Below, piece after piece: positions 24,243 to 34,930 of a DNA stretch of 64,000 nucleotides. How positions within the stretch are numbered: the stretch's first letter is position 1; every line of letters begins with the position of its first letter. The notes below the pieces were generated by a model. The model was given only the letters and a program-made list of their open reading frames with translations, made no database searches and was not told where the DNA came from. A program made the position numbers and the translations under genes. Source of the stretch: Macrobrachium rosenbergii (Eukaryota > Arthropoda > Malacostraca > Decapoda > Palaemonidae); the NCBI RefSeq assembly GCF_040412425.1, contig NC_089762.1, positions 18,996,202 to 19,060,201 on the forward strand, in the 5' to 3' direction.

Positions 24243-27200
24243 CTGTGTTTCCATCTTCCAGGGCCAGTGAACGGACGATGGCCCCCAACCACCGTCCATC
24301 CGCTGGCTTCTGCCATAGCTCCGGCTTTCTTTCTGTGTTTCCATCTTCCAGGGCCAGTGAACGGACGATGGCCCCCAACCACCGTCCATCCGCTGGCTTC
24401 TGCTACAGCTCCGCTTTCTCTTCTGTGTTTCCATCTTCCAGGGCCAGTGAACGGACGATGGCCCCCAACCACCGTCCATCCGCTGGCTTCTGCTACAGCT
24501 CCGGCTTTCTCTTCTGTGTTTCCATCTTCCAGGGCCAGTGAACGGACGATGGCCCCAACCACCGTCCCATCCGCTGGCTTCTGCTACAGCTCCGGCTTTC
24601 TCTTCTGTGTTTCCATCTTCCAGGGCCAGTGAACGGACGATGGCCCCAACCACCGTCCATCCGCTGGCTTCTGCTACAGCTTTCTCTTCTGTGTTTCCAT
24701 CTTCCAGGGCTGAACGGACGATGGCTTCCATCCGCTGGCTTCTGCTGTCCGTTTCTCTTCATTTCCATCTTCCAGGGCCAGTGAACAGACGATGGCCCCC
24801 CAACCACCGTCCATCCGCTGGCTTCTGCTACAGCTCCGGCTTTCTCTTCTGTGTTTCCATCTTCCAGGGCCAGTGAACGGACGATGGCCCCCCAACCACC
24901 GTCCATCCGCTGGCTTCTGGTACAGCTCCGGCTTTCTCTTCTGTGTTTCCATCTTCCAGGGCCAGTGAACGGACGATGGCCCCAAACCACCGTCCATCCG
25001 CTGGCTTCTGCTACAGCTCCGGCTTTCTCTTCTGTGTTTCCCATCTTCCAGGGCCAGTGAACGGACGATGGCCCCCAACCACCGTCCATCCGCTGGCTTC
25101 TGGTACAGCTCCGGCTTTCTCTTCTGTGTTTCCATCTTCCAGGGCCAGTGAACGGACGATGGCCCCCAACCACCGCCCATCCGCTGGCTTCTGGTACAGC
25201 TCCGGCTTTCTCTTCTGTGTTTCCATCTTCCAGGGCCAGTGAACGACGATGGCTCCCTAACCACCGTCCATCCGCTGGCTTCTGGTACAGTTCCGGCTTT
25301 CTCTTCTGTGTTTCCATCTTCCAGGGCCAGTGAACGGACGATGGCCCCAACCACCGTCCATCCGCTGGCTTCTGCTACAGCTCCGGCTTTCTCTTCTGTG
25401 TTTCCATCTTCCAGGGCCAGTGAACGGACGATGGCCCCCAACCACCGTCCCATCCGCTGGCTTCTGCTACAGCTCCGGCTTTCTCTTCTGTGTTTCCATC
25501 TTCCAGGGCCAGTGAACGGACGATGGCCCCAACCACCGTCCATCCGCTGGCTTCTGCTACAGCTCCGGCTTTCTCTTCTGTGTTTCCATCTTCCAGGGCC
25601 AGTGAACGGACGATGGCCCCCAACCACCGTCCATCCGCTGGCTTCTGCTACAGCTCCGGCTTTCTTCTGTGTTTCCATCTTCCAGGGCCAGTGAACGGAC
25701 GATGGCCCCCAACCACCGTCCATCCGCTGGCTTCTGGTACAGCTCCGGCTTTCTCTTCTGTGTTTCCATCTTCCAGGGCCAGTGAACGGACGATGGCCCC
25801 CAACCACCGTCCATCCGCTGGCTTCTGCTGGCTTCGGTTTCTCTTCTGTGTTTCCATCTTCCAGGGCCAGTGAACGGACGATGGCCCCCCAACCACCGTC
25901 CATCCGCTGGCTTCTGGTACAGCTCCGGCTTTCTCTTCTGTGTTTCCATCTTCCAGGGCCAGTGAACAGACGATGGCCCCCCAACCACCGTCCATCCGCT
26001 GGCTTCTGGTACAGCTCCGGCTTTCTCTTCTGTGTTTCCATCTTCCAGGGCCAGTGAACGGACGATGGCCCCCAACCACCGTCCCATCCGCTGGCTTCTG
26101 GTACAGCTCCGGCTTTCTCTTCTGTGTTTCCATCTTCCAGGGCCAGTGAACAGACGATGGCCCCAACCACCGTCCATCCGCTGGCTTCTGGTACAGCTCC
26201 GGCTTTCTCTTCTGTGTTTCCATCTTCCAGGGCCAGTGAACAGACGATGGCCCCCCAACCACCGTCCATCCGCTGGCTTCTGCTACAGCTCCGGCTTTCT
26301 CTTCTGTGTTTCCATCTTCCAGGGCCAGTGAACGGACGATGGCCCCCCAACCACCGTCCATCCGCTGGCTTCTGCAGCTCCGGCTTTCTTTCTGTGTTTC
26401 CATCTTCCAGGGCCAGTGAACGGACGATGGCCCCCAACCACCGTCCCATCCGCTGGCTTCTGGTACAGCTCGGCTTTCTCTTCTGTGTTTCCATCTTCCA
26501 GGGCCAGTGAACGGACGATGGCCTCAACCACCGTCCATCCGCTGGCTTCTGGTACAGCTCCGGCTTTCTCTTCTGTGTTTCCATCTTCCAGGGCCAGTGA
26601 ACAGGACGATGGCCCCCAACCACCGTCCATCCGCTGGCTTCTGCTACAGCTCCGGCTTTCTCTTCTGTGTTTCCATCTTCCAGGGCCAGTGAACAGACGA
26701 TGGCCCCCCAACCACCGTCCATCCGCTGGCTTCTGGTACAGCTCCGGCTTTCTCTTCTGTGTTTCCATCTTCCAGGGCCAGTGAACGGACGATGGCCCCC
26801 CAACCACCGTCCATCCGCTGGCTTCTGCTACAGCTCCGGCTTTCTCTTCTGTGTTTCCATCTTCCAGGGCCAGTGAACGGACGATGGCCCCCAACCACCG
26901 CCCATCCGCTGGCATCTGCTACAGCTCCGGCTTTCTCTTCTGTGTTTCCATCTTCCAGGGCCAGTGAACAGACGATGGCCCCAACCACCGGGTCCATCCG
27001 CTGGCTTCTGCTACAGCTCGGCTTTCTCTTCTGTGTTTCCATCTTCCAGGGCCAGTGAACGGACGATGGCCCCCCAACCACCGACCATCCGCTGGTTTCT
27101 GCTACAGCTCCGGCTTTCTCTTCTGTGTTTCCATCTTCCAGGGCCAGTGAACGGACGATGGCCCCCCAACCACCGTCCATCCGCTGGCTTCTGCTACAAC

Positions 27201-27427
27201 TCCGGCTTTCTCTTCTGTGTTTCCATCTTCCAGGGCCAGTGAACAGACGATGGCCCCCCAACCACCGTCCATCCGCTGGCTTCTGCTACAGCTCCGGCTT
27301 TCTCTTCTGTGTTTCCATCTTCCAGGGCCAGTGAACAGACGATGGCCCCCCAACCACCGTCCATCCGCTGGCTTCTGCTACAGCTCCGGCTTTCTCTTCT
27401 GTGTTTCCATCTTCCAGGGCCAGTGAA

Positions 27428-28102
27428 CGTTTCCATCTTCCAGGGCCAGTGAACAGACGATGGCCCCAACCACCGTCCATCCGCTGGTTTCTGCTACAGC
27501 TCCGGCTTTCTTCTTCTGTTTCCATCTTCCAGGGCCAGTGAACAGACGATGGCCCCAACCACCGTCCATCCGCTGGCTTCTGCTACAGCTCCGGCTTTCT
27601 CTTCTGTGTTTCCATCTTCCAGGGCCAGTGAACGTTTCCATCTTCCCAGGGCCAGTGAACAGACGATGGCCCCAACCACCGTCCATCCGCTGGTTTCTGC
27701 TACAGCTCCGGCTTTCTCTTCTGTGTTTCATCTTCCAGGGCCAGTGAACGGACGATGGCCCCCAACCACCGTCCATCCGCTGGCTTTCTGCTACAGCTCC
27801 GGCTTTCTCTTCTGTGTTTCCATCTTCCAGGGCCAGTGAACGCGTTTCCATCTTCCAGGGCCAGTGAACAGACGATGGCCCCAACCACCGTCCATCCGCT
27901 GGTTTCTGCTACAGCTCCGGCTTTCTCTTCTGTGTTTCCATCTTCCAGGGCCAGTGAACGTTTCCATCTTCCAGGGCCAGTGAACAGACGATGGCCCCCC
28001 AACCACCGTCCATCCGCTGGTTTCTGCTACAGCTCCGGCTTTCTCTTCTGTGTTTCCATCTTCCAGGGCCAGTGAACGTTTCTCTTCCAGGGCCAGTGAA
28101 CA
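27428..28102. repeat. Composite higher-order block with 26-28-bp insertions
   Basis: Here an extra partial unit, tttccatcttccagggccagtgaac, is inserted after the normal gtgaac. It occurs at about 27,428, 27,634, 27,843, 27,959 and 28,078 (the last shortened). The spacing is 204-209 bp and then 117-118 bp, so units of 92 and about 118 bp alternate in a short higher-order arrangement. The block carries the gaacagac variant, which dominates from here to the right edge. Confidence 0.85.
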
Positions 28103-28804
28103 GACGATGGCCCCCCAACCACCGTCCATCCGCTGGTTTCTGCTACAGCTCCGGCTTTCTCTTCTGTGTTTTCATCTTCCAGGGCCAGTGAACGGACGAT
28201 GGCCCCCCAACCACCGTCCATCCGCTGGCTTCTGCTACAGCTCCGGCTTTCTCTTCTGTGTTTCCATCTTCCAGGGCCAGTGAACAGACGATGGCCCCCC
28301 AACCACCGTCCATCCGCTGGTTTCTGCTACAGCTCCGGCTTTCTCTTCTGTGTTTCCATCTTCCAGGGCCAGTGAACAGACGATGGCCCACCAACCACCG
28401 TCCATCCGCTGGTTTCTGCTACAGCTCCGGCTTTCTCTTCTGTGTTTCCATCTTCCAGGGCCAGTGAACAGACGATGGCCCCCCAACCACCGTCCATCCG
28501 CTGGTTTCTGCTACAGCTCCGGCTTTCTCTTCTGTGTTTCCATCTTCCAGGGCCAGTGAACAGACGATGGCCCCCCAACCACCGTCCATCCGCTGGTTTC
28601 TGCTACAGCTCCGGCTTTCTCTTCTGTGTTTCCATCTTCCAGGGCCAGTGAACAGACGATGGCCCCCCAACCACCGTCCATCTGCTGGTTTCTGCTACAG
28701 CTCCGGCTTTCTCTTCTGTGTTTCCATCTTCCAGGGCCAGTGAACAGACGATGGCCCCTCAACCACCGTCCATCCGCTGGCTTCTGCCACAGTTCCGGCC
28801 TTCT

Positions 28805-28891
28805 CTATTGTACTCACTGGTTCTTTAGGGCATTTAACTGCATCTGCAAAGAAAGAGAAAAAATATGGATTATAAACACGGATGAATGAAA

Positions 28892-28893
<2 letters not shown>
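28805..28893. other. Right flank of the satellite
   Basis: The last satellite unit breaks off after ggccttctctattg. The flank is AT-rich and contains no feature. Confidence 0.5.

Positions 28894-28930
<37 letters not shown>
28894..28930. repeat. (GA)n microsatellite
   Basis: About 18 GA dinucleotides, 90 bp beyond the satellite edge. Confidence 0.95.
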
Positions 28931-28933
<3 letters not shown>

Positions 28934-28965
28934 GAAGAGTATGACTTCAAACACACAAAAAAGAA

Positions 28966-29040
28966 TGCATCCACCCACCCACCCACCCACCTACCTACTA
29001 CCTGTCTATCTCCCTTCCCACCCACCCACCTACCTACCTA
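28966..29040. repeat. (CCCA/CCTA)n tetranucleotide repeat
   Basis: Runs of CCCA and CCTA at 28,967-28,998 and 29,017-29,040 are separated by 18 bp of CT-rich sequence. They lie in what would be the 3' flank or untranslated region of the minus-strand gene at 29,268. Confidence 0.85.
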
Positions 29041-29267
29041 TTCCCCACCCTACTATCCCCACATATATACTTTACACCCACATACATATATGCATTCACA
29101 CTCAAAAGTGAGCGCGCTCACACATCACCCACTCACATATACATATACACAAAACATCCACATACCTGCAAGCCTGAAGTCCACTCTTCTTCATTCCGTT
29201 GAGCTTCTCTTTTTCTCTCTCTCTCTGTCCCCTACTCTTTCTTTTTTCGGCATCCTAGGTCCATCTT

Positions 29268-30887
29268 TCAGTGTTTTCCATTCCATAGCTTTACGAATTT
29301 TCTTCTTCTTTCCTTGTCTTTCCTCCTTTTCTTCATCTCGTTTGATGTTTGTCTTCTCTTCCGACTTTCATCCTGTCTTTGAGCCTTTCTCCCTCTTTCG
29401 GGCCACCTTTCAGCCTGCGTCTCTTCAACTATCTTGTTCATCTCCTCCTCGATCATCTCCTCTATGACCTCAAGTAAGTCAACTGCTTCTTCCTCAGCTG
29501 CCGTTTCTTCCTCCTCCCTGAGTATCTCCTCTAATTCAGCGAGTAACTCCTCTAATTCTTCAAGTAATTCACCGATCTCTTCCTCAAGTATCTCCTCCGA
29601 GTGTGAGAGTTGTTGCCATTCCTCGAGAAGTGCTTTGCCAAGTTCTTCCCACACAGGGTCGTGTTCAGCTTTACGTTTCAACTTTCTCTTGTTCTTCCAC
29701 TTCTTCCAAAACTGCATTTTATGCCCCTTCCTTAGGCGCTCGTGTCCAGTCTCCTCAGGCGTTTCGTTCTCATTGGCAACTCTCCGGCGTTCACTGTCTG
29801 GGAATTGCAAATCACTTTCGTAGCCTTCTCGGTCTTCAGTTTCGCTGTCTCGCTTCAGCAATCCATAGAGATCCCGCTCAGGGGAGTCCAAGTCGGTCGC
29901 GAGTTCTGCCCATGATCGTTGAGGATGCAGGGTTTTCCCTCCTCGGCGTGGCCTCTCTCTTAATTTCCTAGTTTCCTGGTCGTTCACCTGCCTCCGAAGT
30001 TGTTCCATTTCCTCTCTCAGCTTCGCTATTTCTCTCTTCAGCTCTTCGTATCCATTTTCCTCGCCATTGCCCGATTCTTTCGAAACTTCTTCGTCTGCTT
30101 TTGTTTTCGAGTCGCTTTTCCGCCTCGCGTCTTCCTCGAGGCTCGTCTCCATCTTTTGCGCAGTGACCGTCAGAGCTGTGATTTGCTCCTTCAGATCTTT
30201 CAGACTGCTTTCCAAAAAGGTGATCGTATTCCAAGCGTCTCTTTTCTCTTTCTCGAGGTATTCAATCTTCGTGTCCTTTTCCACATTTCCATTCTCGAGA
30301 CGATTCCGTTCTTCTAAGAGAAGGCGAATTTTCCCTTCCATTTCACTCTTGGTTTTTTGATTTTCTTCAACCAGAGCAGCAACTTCCTTCTGCAGATTTC
30401 TGATCGTCCTCCTTGCATGATGCGAGTTTTCGCTCACACGCCGTTCGTTTTCCTTCTGAATCCTTCTGTATTCACTGTTTTCCCTCTCCAATCTTTCTGT
30501 CTTTTTCTTCATGACGTTGACTATCTCGTGGACGAAATTCCTCTTGAAATTCTGTAGCAGTGAGGGCCTGGGGAACTCGGTCGCATATGGGTCGTCGATC
30601 GTTTTTACCAAAATTTCCAAGAATTCAAAATCGGAGTCCAGATCACTTCGGCTCACGAGCGAGTCTTGGCCGTTTGTGCCTTCAGAATTTTCCGGGATTT
30701 CCTTCTGGTCAGATATAATCGTTGTTCCAGTAATATTTCCAAGGTCGAACAATGTTCCTAAGAACAGGACCAATTTATAAACAATATCCATGCAGCGATT
30801 GCCTCCTAAAATCCTGCATCCAAACCACTGGGGTAGTCCTAAAAGTGCAAGAGCCATATTTAAAACTTGTAAGAGCTTTGACTGCAT
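29268..30887 (-). CDS. Intronless gene for a 539-residue coiled-coil protein of unknown function
   Basis: This is the only long frame in the window outside tandem repeats. I place the start at the ATG at 30,887. A TTG five codons upstream is in frame, but the first in-frame stop (TAG) lies about 18 bases beyond it, so this ATG is the first possible. Residues 1-50 hold two hydrophobic stretches (about 4-20 and 33-50) separated by WFGCRILGGNRC, which could be a signal/anchor or membrane hairpin. Residues 60-110 are polar. A long heptad-rich coiled coil covers about 112-255 and a second about 278-310. A Ser/Asp/Arg-rich linker follows, then a Trp/Lys cluster near 393-406. An acidic, Leu-rich helix at about 430-490 and a very basic tail (500-539) end in TGA. 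I do not recognise a family, and a cytoskeletal, scaffold or membrane-tether role would be a guess. No AATAAA is obvious downstream. A retrocopy or a lineage-specific gene are both possible. Confidence 0.7.
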   Translation of the reverse strand: MQSKLLQVLNMALALLGLPQWFGCRILGGNRCMDIVYKLVLFLGTLFDLGNITGTTIISDQKEIPENSEGTNGQDSLVSRSDLDSDFEFLEILVKTIDDPYATEFPRPSLLQNFKRNFVHEIVNVMKKKTERLERENSEYRRIQKENERRVSENSHHARRTIRNLQKEVAALVEENQKTKSEMEGKIRLLLEERNRLENGNVEKDTKIEYLEKEKRDAWNTITFLESSLKDLKEQITALTVTAQKMETSLEEDARRKSDSKTKADEEVSKESGNGEENGYEELKREIAKLREEMEQLRRQVNDQETRKLRERPRRGGKTLHPQRSWAELATDLDSPERDLYGLLKRDSETEDREGYESDLQFPDSERRRVANENETPEETGHERLRKGHKMQFWKKWKNKRKLKRKAEHDPVWEELGKALLEEWQQLSHSEEILEEEIGELLEELEELLAELEEILREEEETAAEEEAVDLLEVIEEMIEEEMNKIVEETQAERWPERGRKAQRQDESRKRRQTSNEMKKRRKDKERRRKFVKLWNGKH

Positions 30888-30921
30888 GCTGACTGTTGCC
30901 AAGTAAGACGGGCGAGGCTAA

Positions 30922-31122
30922 GGTCAGTTTTAGATTCTGACACCAAGCTTCGACTGGTTTCGTCGGGGATTCCGGAATCTTCTTCCTTCCTTCCTCGAAG
31001 TCGGAGAGACGATGAAGAACTTCCGTCTTCACCGTCTCTCTGCCTCCGAGGAAGGACGGAAGAAGATCACGGAATCTCCGACGGAACGAGTCGAAGCGTG
31101 GTGCTGGATTCTAAAACAGACC
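30922..31122. repeat. Imperfect palindrome with peptide-conserving arms
   Basis: Left arm 30,922-31,016 and right arm 31,026-31,122 are inverted copies around a short centre (aacttccgt). Reading outward, each arm is open in the same frame and gives closely related peptides: minus HRLSDFEEGRKKIPESPT and plus HRLSASEEGRKKITESPT, continuing through VEAWC and LK. Over 31 aligned residues 23 agree, and about half of the nucleotide differences are synonymous. It lies 35 bases upstream of the coiled-coil gene's ATG. Confidence 0.85.
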
Positions 31123-31161
31123 TCATCGGAGCCGGACGCGCCAATTTCTTTCTGTACGTGA
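31012..31161 (+). CDS. Small ORF on the right arm of the palindrome, 49 codons
   Basis: An ATG at 31,012, at the palindrome centre, opens a frame of 49 codons ending in TGA at 31,161. It begins MKNFRLHRLSASEEGRKK and includes VEAWC. The mirror-image arm carries the related peptide on the minus strand but starts with GTG, lacks an ATG and is out of frame with the coiled-coil gene. The conservation pattern suggests descent from a coding exon. Whether either copy is translated is unknown. Confidence 0.35.
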   Translation: MKNFRLHRLSASEEGRKKITESPTERVEAWCWILKQTSSEPDAPISFCT

Positions 31162-31490
31162 ATGCACTCTATGAAAACGATATATTATATTTTCGTTAAG
31201 GTCATTTTATTATTATCGTGAATAAAGATTTTTCTTATGCATTTCAAAAAGTTATGTTTTATTTTTTTACAGTGGTTCCTCTCTGCAGTAATATCTTTTT
31301 TTATTTTTTCTAAAATTGAAATATTACTGAAAATATTATCATAAACTTTTATTTTTGTACGGAAAATTAACAATGTAATTTAAACACTAGCAAAATTAGG
31401 AAAAAGATCTTCTTTAAAGCAGTTTTTGTTAAACAAAATGGCAGTTTCAACAGCATTTATTTTATATAGTAAACGCTCAATTTGTCTTAT
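31162..31490. other. AT-rich spacer, nothing recognised
   Basis: AT-rich sequence between the palindrome and the hairpin array. It contains T- and A-runs and no open frame of coding character. Confidence 0.45.
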
Positions 31491-34400
31491 CAGTTACTTT
31501 TCTTGCGCTGGAATGGTCGCAAGCAATTGTCCGATATTCATATCCGGTGGTTTAGTGATGTGTAGGAGGTAGTTCTCATAGAACTACCTCCTACACATCA
31601 CTAAACCACAGGATATGAATATCGAACACTACACTTGCTTGCAACCATTGGATATGAATATCGGACAATTGCTTGCGACCATTCCAGCTAGTGATGTGTA
31701 GGAGGTAGTTCTCATAGAACTACCTCCTACACATCACTAAACCACTGGATATGAATATCGGACAATTGCTTGCGACCATTCCAGAACTACCTCCTACACA
31801 TCACTAAACCACCGGATATGAATATCGGACAATTGCTTGCGACCATTCTAGCTAGTGATGTGTAGGAGGTAGTTCTCACAGAACTACCTCCTACACATCG
31901 CTAAACCATTGGATATGAATATCGGACAATTGCTTGCGACCATTCCAGCTAGTGATGTGTAGGAGGTAGTTCTCATAGAACTACCTCCTACACATCGCTA
32001 AACCATTGGATATGAATATCGGACAATTGCTTGTGACCATTCCAGCTAGTGATGTGTAGGAGGTAGTTCTCATAGAACTACTTCCTACACATCACTAAAC
32101 CACCGGATATGAATATCGGACAATTGCTTGCGACCATTCCAGCTAGTGATGTGTAGGAGGTAGTTCTCATAGAACTACTTCCTACACATCACTAAACCAC
32201 TGGATATGAATATCGGACAATTGCTTGCGACCATTCCAGCTAGTGATGTGTAGGAGGTAGTTCTCAGAACTACCTCCTACACATCGCTAAACCATTGGAT
32301 ATGAATATCGGACAATTGCTTTAACCATTCAGCTAGTGATGTGTAGGAGGTAGTTCTCATAGAACTACCTCCTACACATCACTAAACCATTGGATATGAA
32401 TATCGGACAATTGCTTGCGACCATTCCAGCTAGTGATGTGTAGGAGGTAGTTCTCATAGAACTACCTCCTACACATCGCTAAACCATTGGATATGAATAT
32501 CGGACAATTGCTTGCGACCATTCCAGAACTACCTCCTACACATCGCTAAACCACTGGATATGAATATCGGACAATTGCTTGCGACCATTCCAGCTAGTGA
32601 TGTGTAGGAGGTAGTTCTCATAGAACTACCTCCTACACATCGCTAAACCACTGGATATGAATATCGGACAATTGCTTGCGACCATTCCAGCTAGTGATGT
32701 GTAGGAGGTAGTTCTCATAGAACTACCTCCTACACATCGCTAAACCATTGGATATGAATATCGGACAATTGCTTGCGACCATTCCAGCTAGTGATGTGTA
32801 GGAGGTAGTTCTCATAGAACTACTTCCTACACATCACTAAACCACCGGATATGAATATCGGACAATTGCTTGCGACCATTCCAGCTAGTGATGTGTAGGA
32901 GGTAGTTCTCATAGAACTACTTCCTACACATCACTAAACCACCGGATATGAATATCGGACAATTGCTTGCGACCATTCCAGCTAGTGATGTGTAGGAGGT
33001 AGTTCTCATAGAACTACCTCCTACACATCGCTAAACCACTGGATATGAATATCGGACAATTGCTTGCGACCATTCCAGCTAGTGATGTGTAGGAGGTAGT
33101 TCTCATAGAACTACCTCCTACACATCGCTAAACCATTGGATATGAATATCGGACAATTGCTTGACCATTCCAGCTAGTGATGTGTAGGAGGTAGTTCTCA
33201 TACCTCCTACACATCGCTAAACCACTGGATATGAATATCGGACAATTGCTTGCGACCATTCCAGCTAGTGATGTGTAGGAGGTAGTTCTCATGGGAACTA
33301 CCTCCTACACATCGCTAAACCATTGGATATGAATATCGGACAATTGCTTGCGACCATTCCAGCTAGTGATGTGTAGGAGGTAGTTCTCAGAACTACCTCC
33401 TACACATCGCTAAACCACCGGATATGAATATCGGACAATTGCTTGCGACCATTCCAGCTAGTGATGTGTAGGAGGTAGTTCTCATAGAACTACCTCCTAC
33501 ATCGCTAAACCATTGGATATGAATATCGGACAATTGCTTGCGACCATTCCAGCTAGTGATGTGTAGGAGGTAGTTCTCAGAACTACCTCCTACACATCGC
33601 TAAACCACTGGATATGAATATCGGACAATTGCTTGCGACCATTCCAGCTAGTGATGTGTAGGAGGTAGTTCTCATAGAACTACCTCCTACACATCGCTAA
33701 ACCATTGGATATGAATATCGGACAATTGCTTGCGACCATTCCAGCTAGTGATGTGTAGGAGGTAGTTCTCATAGAACTACCTCCTACACATCGCTAAACC
33801 ACCGGATATGAATATCGGACAATTGCTTTGCGACCATTCCAGCTAGTGATGTGTAGGAGGTAGTTCTCATAGAACTACCTCCTACACATCGCTAAACCAT
33901 TGGATATGAATATCGGACAATTGCTTGACCATTCCAGCTAGTGATGTGTAGGAGGTAGTTCTCATAGAACTACCTCCTACACATCGCTAAACCATTGGAT
34001 ATGAATATCGGACAATTGCTTGCGACCATTCCAGCTAGTGATGTGTAGGAGGTAGTTCTCATAGAACTACCTCCTACACATCGCTAAACCACCGGATATG
34101 AATATCGGACAATTGCTTGCGACCATTCCAGCTAGTGATGTGTAGGAGGTAGTTCTCATAGAACTACCTCCTACACATCGCTAAACCACCGGATATGAAT
34201 ATCGGACAATTGCTTGCGACCATTCCAGCTAGTGATGTGTAGGAGGTAGTTCTCATAGAACTACCTCCTACACATCGCTAAACCACCGGATATGAATATC
34301 GGACAATTGCTTGCGACCATTCCAGCTAGTGATGTGTAGGAGGTAGTTCTCATAGAACTACCTCCTACACATCACTAAACCACCGGATATGAATATCGGA

Positions 34401-34924
34401 CAATTGCTTGCGACCATTCCAGCTAGTGATGTGTAGGAGGTAGTTCTCATAGAACTACCTCCTACACATCACTAAACCATTGGATATGAATATCGGACAA
34501 TTGCTTGCGACCATTCCAGCTAGTGATGTGTAGGAGGTAGTTCTCATAGAACTACTTCCTACACATCACTAAACCACCGGATATGAATATCGGACAATTG
34601 CTTGCGACCATTCCAGCTAGTGATGTGTAGGAGGTAGTTCTCATAGAACTACTTCCTACACATCACTAAACCACCGGATATGAATATCGGACAACTGCTT
34701 GCGACCATTCCAGCTAGTGATGTGTAGGAGGTAGTTCTCATAGAACTACCTCCTACACATCACTAAACCACTGGATATGAATATCGGACAATTGCTTGCG
34801 ACCATTCCAGCTAGTGATGTGTAGGAGGTAGTTCTCATAGAACTACTTCCTACACATCACTAAACCACTGGATATGAATATCGGACAATTGCTTGCGACC
34901 ATTCCAGCGCAAGAAAAGCAACTG
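31491..34924. mobile_element. Palindromic (MITE-like) element internally amplified into a 97-bp hairpin satellite
   Basis: The left terminus cagttacttttcttgcgctgg and the right terminus ccagcgcaagaaaagcaactg are inverted repeats of each other. The 86-base left arm (31,491-31,576) is matched by the right end of the element. Joining the two arms through a 3-base loop would give a simple 175-bp foldback element. Instead, about 34 copies of a 97-bp unit lie between them. Each unit holds a 23-bp perfect hairpin (agtgatgtgtaggaggtagttct, loop cat) followed by the inner part of the right arm. Some units are short (near 31,780 and 32,520 half the hairpin is missing). No transposase is encoded. I could not find a clear target-site duplication. 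Confidence 0.85.
31564..34870. repeat. 97-bp tandem repeat, each unit with a 23-bp hairpin
   Basis: Successive gctagtgatg landmarks (31,851, 31,948, 32,045) are exactly 97 bp apart. Unit = hairpin (49 bp) + aaaccaccggatatgaatat + cggacaattgcttgcgacca + ttccagct. Copies vary mainly at caccgg/cattgg/cactgg and at catcactaa/catcgctaa, where the latter introduces one mismatch at the base of the hairpin. Confidence 0.95.
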
Positions 34925-34930
34925 CCGCTG

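Larger units (their letters stand above)
16086..28804. repeat. Satellite array, 92-bp subfamily
   Basis: About 135 tandem copies of a variant that lacks the 7-bp agtttcc duplication. It reads cttctg(c/g)tacagctccggctttctcttctg where the left subfamily reads cttctgccacagctccggccttctcctctg, and gaac(g/a)gac instead of gaaccgac. Units of the left type are interleaved at 16,240-16,330 and 16,740-16,920, giving a mixed junction. The last unit (28,745-28,804) returns to the left-type ccacag...ggccttctc before the array stops in unique sequence. Confidence 0.97.

Noticed and set aside
30775..31032. 85-codon minus-strand frame overlapping the start of the coiled-coil gene
   Set aside because: It begins with GTG and is out of frame with the gene. 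Only its first third, in the palindrome arm, shows peptide conservation, and that part is reported as a finding instead.
31560..34900. CRISPR-like array of regularly spaced palindromic repeats
   Set aside because: The 'spacers' are also repeated and belong to the 97-bp unit, no cas genes are present, and the surrounding sequence is clearly eukaryotic.
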